Positions 58,809 to 64,000 of a stretch of DNA of 64,000 nt are shown here, piece by piece. The DNA comes from Ruminococcaceae bacterium R-25 (GTDB taxonomy: Bacteria; Bacillota; Clostridia; Saccharofermentanales; Saccharofermentanaceae): the NCBI GenBank assembly GCA_003149065.1, contig QGFZ01000001.1, positions 806,001 through 870,000 of the forward strand. The letters are read 5' to 3'. The position numbers were made by a program, and so were the translations under genes. Below the pieces are notes generated by a model that made no database searches, was not told the origin of the DNA, and was given only the letters and a program-made list of their open reading frames with translations. Positions within the stretch are counted from its first letter, which is position 1; every line of letters begins with the position of its first letter.

Positions 58809-60413
58809 TTATAAAAACGCAACAACGTAATTATATATGTTTTGTCCGCCTACGCAAGAAGAAATTTCAGCGTTGGGGCAAATAGCTTTTATGTCAGATT
58901 TCATAGAATCGGACAAAGCCTTGTCTTCTTCAGTATCTGCAAAGATCTGAACTGACCTGCAGGAAGCTACGGAAGGAACCGTAGGAATGAATGAAGCAAG
59001 GCATTCCTTAAGATCAGATGATGCACATGTGATGATGTCATCGTCCAAAACTCCGATAAAATCTCCGGCCTTAACATCTACGCCGTTATAGACACCTGTC
59101 TTGTCAGACTTGGCGATAAGTCCTGTGTGAACGCCCTTCAAAGCTGCGTTCATGTTAGCTTCGATCTCAGAAGCTGAACCGTTCGTACCTGCAAGAGTAA
59201 TAGCAAGATATCCTTCAGCCATGGACTTGGTGGGAACAATGGAGATCTTTGAATCCTGATATACTTCCCTTACCTTTTCAGCGGTCATGATGATGTTCTT
59301 ATTATTAGGCAGGATGATTATGTTCTTTGCAGATGCGGCCTTGCAAGCTTCCGTAAGGGTCTGGACAGATACGTTGTTGGACTGGCCGCCCTTTGCGATC
59401 TCATTTACGCCGTAGTTCTTGAAAAGGCTTGCAAATTCCTCACTGTCAGCAACAGCCACGATAGCTACATCCTTCTTTCCTGAAGCAAAACTCTCATGGT
59501 GCTGGATCGTCATGTTTTCGATCTTGATCTTAATGAACTCACCATATCTGTGATAGTAAGTCATTACGGCTTCAGGCTTTACGGTATGGATATGGACCTT
59601 AACCTGCTTGCCTTCCTGAACAAGGACCAGGGAATTACCGAAGTCTCTCATATCGGACCTTACGAGGGGCTCATTAAAAGATGCCACCTTATCATCGTCG
59701 ATCTTTAAGATAAGCTCTGTGCAGTAACCGAACTCTGCAAGGCCTTCGCCCATAGCTGCAGCGCCTGCTTTAGCAACGGATTCAAATTCGGAAAGATCGA
59801 TATTGAAAGACTCGTCCAAAGCTTCGAGCATACCTGTTACAAGGCATACGAAGCCCATGGCGCCTGAATCTAAAACATCATACTGCTTTAAGACAGGAAG
59901 AAGTTCAGGCGTATGCTTCAAAGATTCGGAAGCGCCCTCAACGACATCTCTCATGAATTGTTCAGTCGTCGTATCTTCATCCAGGTTGTCTTCGGCATTT
60001 TCCTGAGCCTCACGGCAAACAGTAAGGAATGTGCCTTCAACAGGCTCAGCTACTGAGTTATAAGCACTCTCTGTACCTGCCAAAAATGCTGCATAAAGAG
60101 ATCCTGCATTAAGTTCATCAAAATCCTTAAAAGCCTTAAGGAAACCCTTGAGCCACTGAGAGAGGATAACGCCGGAGTTGCCCTGTGAACTCATGAGGGC
60201 ACCGGTATAAAGTTCGTCGAAATCAGAAGGCCTTAAGTCCCTGTCGCCGATCTCGGAAAGGACGGTCAGAACGCCGCCCATCGTCTTATCCATGTTCGTA
60301 CCCGTATCACCGTCAGGGATCGGGAAAACATTCATCTCGTTTAACTGCTGCTTGTTATCAAGGATCTTCTTTGCTCCGCCTATGAGCATCCTTTTAAGAA
60401 CTGATAATTCCAT
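58809..60413 (-). CDS. fakA: DAK2/YloV-type fatty acid kinase (FakA-like)
   Basis: The 534-residue protein has an N-terminal DhaL domain: MNVFPIPDGDTGTNMDKTM (Mg-ATP aspartates), ALMSSQGNSGVILSQWLKGF and VLDSGAMGFVCLVTGM, then the FakA middle and C-terminal domains: YCTELILKIDD, DMRDFGNSLVLVQEGKQVKVHIHTVKPE and IVAVADSEEFASLFKNYGVNEIAKGGQSNN. It phosphorylates fatty acids presented by a DegV/FakB protein. A DegV-type gene lies two genes upstream. The usual asp23 gene is not adjacent. Confidence 0.9.
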   Translation of the reverse strand: MELSVLKRMLIGGAKKILDNKQQLNEMNVFPIPDGDTGTNMDKTMGGVLTVLSEIGDRDLRPSDFDELYTGALMSSQGNSGVILSQWLKGFLKAFKDFDELNAGSLYAAFLAGTESAYNSVAEPVEGTFLTVCREAQENAEDNLDEDTTTEQFMRDVVEGASESLKHTPELLPVLKQYDVLDSGAMGFVCLVTGMLEALDESFNIDLSEFESVAKAGAAAMGEGLAEFGYCTELILKIDDDKVASFNEPLVRSDMRDFGNSLVLVQEGKQVKVHIHTVKPEAVMTYYHRYGEFIKIKIENMTIQHHESFASGKKDVAIVAVADSEEFASLFKNYGVNEIAKGGQSNNVSVQTLTEACKAASAKNIIILPNNKNIIMTAEKVREVYQDSKISIVPTKSMAEGYLAITLAGTNGSASEIEANMNAALKGVHTGLIAKSDKTGVYNGVDVKAGDFIGVLDDDIITCASSDLKECLASFIPTVPSVASCRSVQIFADTEEDKALSDSMKSDIKAICPNAEISSCVGGQNIYNYVVAFL

Positions 60414-60446
60414 TTAACTTAGGTCTCTTTCTCTTATTCCTATTAT

Positions 60447-61403
60447 TTAGCCTTTGTAATTGATGAAGTCAGTGACTGCCTTATCGTAAGCTTCAAGATT
60501 CCTGATCCTCAAATGAGAGTGTGCGCCCTCATCAAACCAGACCATCTGCTTTCTTTTTGAGCCGCTGGCATCGTTTATCATGTCGAAATACTTAGGCAGT
60601 GATGAAACGTCCTGCCTGCCGCAGATCATGAGCTGGGGCACTTCGACATTCCTTATGGCCTTAATGGGCTTATTCTTGAAAATGTCGATCTTTGCATATT
60701 TCTTGAAAAGAAGTCCCATCTGAAGACATACAGGGAATGTGGGCTTTCCAAGGTTCTTTGTCCTCTGCTTCAATACATTGTAGAAAGAAATAAAAGGTCC
60801 TTCCAAAACGATCGCATCGACATAAGGATTATGCTCAGCTGCAACATTTATCGCAGCAACAGAACCGATGCAGATACCGTGGATAACGAAGTGGTCGATC
60901 TTAAACTGCTCATGGACCTTTCTGATCCATGCATCAAGATCTTTTCCCTCTAAGATTCCCGAACCTGTATACTTGCCTTCGCTAAGGCCTGCAGCTCTGG
61001 GGTCTACAACAATAATGTTGTATTTATTTTTCTGATAGAGATCAGCGAAATAATAGCAATATTTGCAGGTCTCTGCCCTGCCCGCCATTATTATCGCTGC
61101 CTTATCATATCCGAAATCAAAATATTCGCCCTTCATCTTGAGGCCGTCAAAAGAAGTAACTTCGATCTCGGTCATGTAGGAAGCGTTCTCATTGCCCCAC
61201 TTCATGCCGGTATCGAACATTACCGTGTGCTCGGCGTTTTCGGGCGCGCTGTTTCCCCTGGCCCACTTTTGCTGTGAGTCACGGATAAACATGTTCGCAT
61301 ACTGCTTTTTGGCGATCTTCATGCAGAAGACCCACATGAAGATAAAACCGCCGATAAGCAGTACAGCTAAAACTATTAAAATTATTGCTAATACAGGATT
61401 CAT
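60447..61403 (-). CDS. Membrane-anchored alpha/beta hydrolase
   Basis: The 318 residues open with a membrane helix (LAIILIVLAVLLIGGFIFMWVF) followed by a hydrolase domain: DKAAIIMAGRAETCKYCYYFADLY, NIIVVDPRAAGLSEGKYTGSG, the elbow FVIHGICIGSVAAIN, where GICIG has Cys at the nucleophile position instead of Ser, VPQLMICGRQDVSSLP (Asp) and FDEGAHSHLRIRN (His). It is more distant from the other two hydrolases. Start and the DegV stop share one base. It is located between fakA and the DegV gene, suggesting a role with acyl lipids. Confidence 0.82.
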   Translation of the reverse strand: MNPVLAIILIVLAVLLIGGFIFMWVFCMKIAKKQYANMFIRDSQQKWARGNSAPENAEHTVMFDTGMKWGNENASYMTEIEVTSFDGLKMKGEYFDFGYDKAAIIMAGRAETCKYCYYFADLYQKNKYNIIVVDPRAAGLSEGKYTGSGILEGKDLDAWIRKVHEQFKIDHFVIHGICIGSVAAINVAAEHNPYVDAIVLEGPFISFYNVLKQRTKNLGKPTFPVCLQMGLLFKKYAKIDIFKNKPIKAIRNVEVPQLMICGRQDVSSLPKYFDMINDASGSKRKQMVWFDEGAHSHLRIRNLEAYDKAVTDFINYKG

Positions 61404-62332
61404 CAGAGCTTAGCCTTGATCTCTTCTAAGATCTTTGTCTCTTCAGCAAGACCTTCGGAGATTTCTTTACCCATGTAGAAAGCAACTACCATGCCGGGGC
61501 CGATGGAAGAACCGTTAGCCATGTTGACTGTTGTAGGAATGATCTCTGCAGTAGGGAAATTCTCGCGGATAAGTTCCTGGAGCTGGAGCCACTGTGCCTT
61601 ACGGAATGTGTGGGATACGAAGATTCTCTTCGGCTCAGGATCGATAGTAGCCTTCATGTATTCGATCACAGCAGAGAAAAGCTTCTTATAGCCTGTAACC
61701 TTTGTGATGATCTGGTTCATACCGTCGCGGTTGAACTCAGCGATAGGCTTGATGTTGATGAGTGATCCCATGAATGCGGAAACATTTGAGCAACGTCCCA
61801 TCTTAGCAAGGAACTTAAGATCGTCAACTGTACCTGTCTGGTGGCATCTGTGCTTATTGTTTTCGAGCCACTCGGCAACTTCTTCCAAAGACTTGCCTTC
61901 CTGCTTCATCTCACCTGCATAAGAGCAAAGGAGACCGTCACCACCGGAATAACGGAGTGAGTCAACGCAGATGATCTTTCTTTCAGGATACTTTTCCAGA
62001 AGGTTCTGAGCTGCCTTTCTGCATGAATCGAATGTATTTGAAAGAGAATGAGAAAGCGAGATGGAGAGGATATCAAGACCCTGCTTCAGATACTTCTCGA
62101 AAAATGCCTCCTGAACCTCAATGTTCTTGATACCTGTTGTATACATGGAATCCTTGGACATTGATGTATAGAAATCCTGAGGTGAGATATTCTCCCAGTC
62201 GAGCGTAGAGTCTTCGGTATGTCCGTCAGGGAATGTGATATTTCCCGGAAGATAATCGTCAATGCCGAATCTCTTTCTGAGATCCTTTGTAAGGTCTGTT
62301 GAGCTGTCTGTGAGAATTACATAATCAGCCAT
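61403..62332 (-). CDS. fakB: DegV-family fatty-acid-binding protein (FakB-like)
   Basis: ATG 62332 (AAGGAG upstream) gives 309 residues: YVILTDSSTDL at the start, the TTGIKNIEV segment, ISLSHSLSNTFDSCRKAAQ (fatty-acid carboxylate contacts), ICVDSLRYSGGDGLLCSYAG, TGTVDDLKFLAKMGRCSN and INIKPIAEFNRDG, all in DegV order. FakB holds a fatty acid for FakA to phosphorylate. The next genes encode a PlsC pair and an acyl carrier domain, so the operon probably feeds exogenous or recycled acyl chains into phospholipid. Confidence 0.92.
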   Translation of the reverse strand: MADYVILTDSSTDLTKDLRKRFGIDDYLPGNITFPDGHTEDSTLDWENISPQDFYTSMSKDSMYTTGIKNIEVQEAFFEKYLKQGLDILSISLSHSLSNTFDSCRKAAQNLLEKYPERKIICVDSLRYSGGDGLLCSYAGEMKQEGKSLEEVAEWLENNKHRCHQTGTVDDLKFLAKMGRCSNVSAFMGSLINIKPIAEFNRDGMNQIITKVTGYKKLFSAVIEYMKATIDPEPKRIFVSHTFRKAQWLQLQELIRENFPTAEIIPTTVNMANGSSIGPGMVVAFYMGKEISEGLAEETKILEEIKAKL

Positions 62333-62427
62333 TTTCTGTTCTCCTTGTTTATATGTATTAAAATTTGAAAACTTATTCTTAGATCTTTCCAATCTAAATA
62401 AGGCTTAACGCCTAAAAATACCTTTTC

Positions 62428-63822
62428 CTATTTTCCACCAGCTTTTGCACTCCTTGCCTCTTCGATTTCCTTACTGATCTTTTCAAGATTCGCCTTCATC
62501 TCGGCTCTTATCTTTCTGATGTAAGAATTCATACCGGGCTTGGTCTCGGAAATCGCCTGACGCTTCAAGCTGTATAAGGCTTCGCGCATTATTTCATTGG
62601 CTTTCTCCAAAGACTCATTATCTGTTACAAGCCCTTCTTTGTCAAACTCAATCGGGTCTCCGACAACGAATCTTGTAGGCTTGAACATTTTATAAGATGT
62701 ATGAATATAAACAGGCACTACGGGCCTCTTTGTGTAGATCGAGAGCATAGCAGGTCCCTTCTGGAATTCTATGAGTTCATCATCGTAATTCATATGTCCT
62801 TCCGGGAAGATAATGAAAGGCTCATGGTTCTTAAGACCGTTCATCATGGTCTTCAACGAGTTCCAGTCAAATCCGGACCTGTCGAGCAGTACGCATCCCA
62901 TTGCCTTTTCGAAAAAGCCCCATGACTTATTAACTTCAGCAACATCCTTTGCAGCGAGGCTCCTGCAGTAAACTCTCTTGAAAACATAGTAAAGAAGCGC
63001 AGAATCGATCCACCAGGAATGGTTTGCGACAATTACCATGCCCTTGTCCATATATCTTGTACCGCGGGCAAGATCACCTCCGTAAGTGATCTTCGTTCTC
63101 ATGAGGAGTTTAATACCCGGCATAGCCGTAGCCTTCATGAAGTTATAAAGGAAACCTGCATACTTCGGGCGCTTTAACTTTTCGCCATCGGCAATAAGGA
63201 AGTTTCTTAAATAGAACTGCCTGTAAGTTTCAGTCCTCTCCTGGAGTTCTCTTGTAAATGCCTCTGCCCTGTCCTGCAATGTATCAAGGCCTTCACGGCA
63301 GATATAAGTATCCGGATACATGTAGCTTCCTACAAATACCAGATCCCTTTTGCCCGGTCCGATACGTCCGTTATGGAAAACAGGAACGATAGGACAGCCA
63401 GAGCTTAATGAGATAAGAGCTGCCGCCTGCTTATATTCCATGAGCTTTCCTTCGGTCTCAATATGACCTTCCGGGAAGATCAGGATATCGCAGCCTTTGT
63501 TAAGCACCTCAACAGCTTTATTTACAGCATCCATGTTGCCTGTAACTTCATCAACACGGATAACGCCCATTGCCTTCAAAAGGAACGTAAGAAACGGATT
63601 AAATGCATAGAACTGCGCTCCTACGAGCACGTACTTTCTCCTTCCCGGGAATGCGAGCAAAGCTTCTACATAATCCAGGAACGCAGTGTGGTTCATGGCA
63701 ATGATCTTAGGGCCCTTATACTTCTGCTTTATTTCCTTACGAAGATATATCTTCTTTATCGGGAAAAGGATCAAAGCAGGGATTATGCTGTTTAAGATAA
63801 GGAGCCATCTGATTAAAAACAT
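62428..63822 (-). CDS. Tandem PlsC-type lysophospholipid acyltransferase
   Basis: The 464 residues contain two glycerol-phosphate acyltransferase domains. The first has MNHTAFLD (HX4D) near residue 43 and LIFPEGHIETEGKL near 115; the second has VANHSWWIDSALLYY (HX4D) near 265 and FIIFPEGHMNYDDEL near 340. A hydrophobic N-terminus and central RTKITYGGDLARG hinge separate them. Each domain alone would move an acyl group from acyl-ACP, acyl-phosphate or acyl-CoA to a lysophosphatidate-like acceptor; two in one chain could fill both positions. The start shares one base with the acyl carrier stop (TAATG). Confidence 0.9.
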   Translation of the reverse strand: MFLIRWLLILNSIIPALILFPIKKIYLRKEIKQKYKGPKIIAMNHTAFLDYVEALLAFPGRRKYVLVGAQFYAFNPFLTFLLKAMGVIRVDEVTGNMDAVNKAVEVLNKGCDILIFPEGHIETEGKLMEYKQAAALISLSSGCPIVPVFHNGRIGPGKRDLVFVGSYMYPDTYICREGLDTLQDRAEAFTRELQERTETYRQFYLRNFLIADGEKLKRPKYAGFLYNFMKATAMPGIKLLMRTKITYGGDLARGTRYMDKGMVIVANHSWWIDSALLYYVFKRVYCRSLAAKDVAEVNKSWGFFEKAMGCVLLDRSGFDWNSLKTMMNGLKNHEPFIIFPEGHMNYDDELIEFQKGPAMLSIYTKRPVVPVYIHTSYKMFKPTRFVVGDPIEFDKEGLVTDNESLEKANEIMREALYSLKRQAISETKPGMNSYIRKIRAEMKANLEKISKEIEEARSAKAGGK

Positions 63823-64000
63823 TATTCTTTTGACTCCTTATTCTGTTCGATAAGATAATCCGCAATTGCCATAGGCGTAATAAGCGGAGTCTCAGTCATG
63901 TTGAGATTTCTGCCTGTAGCTTCAGCAACTTTGGAGAGCATCTCGACATATTCCATCGAATCGCCGCCAAGCGTAACGAAATTAGATGTTTCAGTGATCT
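63822..64000 (-). CDS. Acyl carrier domain, partial (5' end outside window)
   Basis: The visible 58 codons end a minus-strand gene. FVTLGGDSMEYVEMLSKV contains the phosphopantetheine-attachment serine (GGDS), followed by helix 3 and IADYLIEQNKESKE at the C-terminus, a typical acyl/peptidyl carrier end. It may be a free carrier protein or the tail of an AMP-binding synthetase (GGDS is common in such fusions). The stop overlaps the acyltransferase start, so the carrier probably delivers acyl chains to the PlsC domains. Confidence 0.75.
   Translation of the reverse strand, partial: ITETSNFVTLGGDSMEYVEMLSKVAEATGRNLNMTETPLITPMAIADYLIEQNKESKE

Noticed and set aside
1-64000. Insertion sequences, integrases or prophage genes
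   Set aside because: No transposase, integrase or phage structural protein was recognised on either strand.

Overview
The window looks like a chromosomal segment of an anaerobic Gram-positive bacterium of the Clostridia type. The evidence is a CpsB/CpsC/CpsD capsule kinase-phosphatase set, an LCP protein, a class B sortase with an SPQTG-anchored substrate, a PyrR-controlled pyr operon, a LytTR/DUF3021 pair, FakA/FakB-type fatty-acid kinase genes and strong GGAGG-type ribosome binding sites. I cannot name a species. Nearly all genes are on the minus strand; only a tRNA-Leu, pckA, a TetR-like regulator and one membrane protein are on the plus strand. No insertion sequence, prophage or CRISPR array was seen.

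Region 1 (1-26.4 kb) is a surface-polysaccharide locus of Wzx/Wzy type, read right to left. It opens with a conserved block: cpsC, cpsD, cpsB, a class B sortase, its probable substrate and an LCP ligase. Next come a FlaA1/CapD-type nucleotide-sugar dehydratase, an initiating sugar phosphotransferase, four glycosyltransferases, a Wzy-like polymerase and a flippase. Mixed into this lie many non-sugar enzymes: two C-C bond lyase/aldolase proteins, two ATP-grasp ligases, a class IV aminotransferase, a fold-III PLP decarboxylase, a 2-hydroxyacid dehydrogenase, an MmgE/PrpD dehydratase, a U32-like TIM barrel, an APC permease and the start of a fumarase-type beta subunit. Together they could build a carboxylic or amino acid and join it by an amide bond, possibly to the polysaccharide. 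Base composition becomes clearly AT-richer left of about 19.34 kb, as expected of an exchanged, strain-specific centre. This module is my main candidate for an undescribed system.

Region 2 (26.6-41.8 kb) holds a zinc-ribbon protein, a small XRE/RelB-like pair with its own promoter and operator, metY-tldE-tldD, and pyrR-B-C-F-K-D-E followed by a coupled acyl-CoA ligase. The pyr leader has a visible PyrR-type attenuator whose terminator 3' arm contains the pyrR ribosome binding site.

Region 3 (41.8-55.5 kb) is accessory: two pairs of paralogous lipoproteins, a zinc-ribbon/TPR-like membrane protein with an internal duplication, two paralogous alpha/beta hydrolases, a LytTR-DUF3021-ABC transporter operon, tRNA-Leu(CAA), pckA and a TetR-like regulator. 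Its intergenic spaces carry two inverted arrays of a 64-bp tandem repeat centred on CGGCTATAGCCG, and the first of two copies of a long palindromic element; the second copy is at 55.6 kb.

Region 4 (55.6-64 kb) is lipid-centred: a fusion of a xylose-isomerase-like TIM barrel to an acyl-CoA ligase, a DAK/FakA protein, an alpha/beta hydrolase, a DegV/FakB protein, a double PlsC acyltransferase and the end of an acyl carrier domain, the last five packed as one operon.
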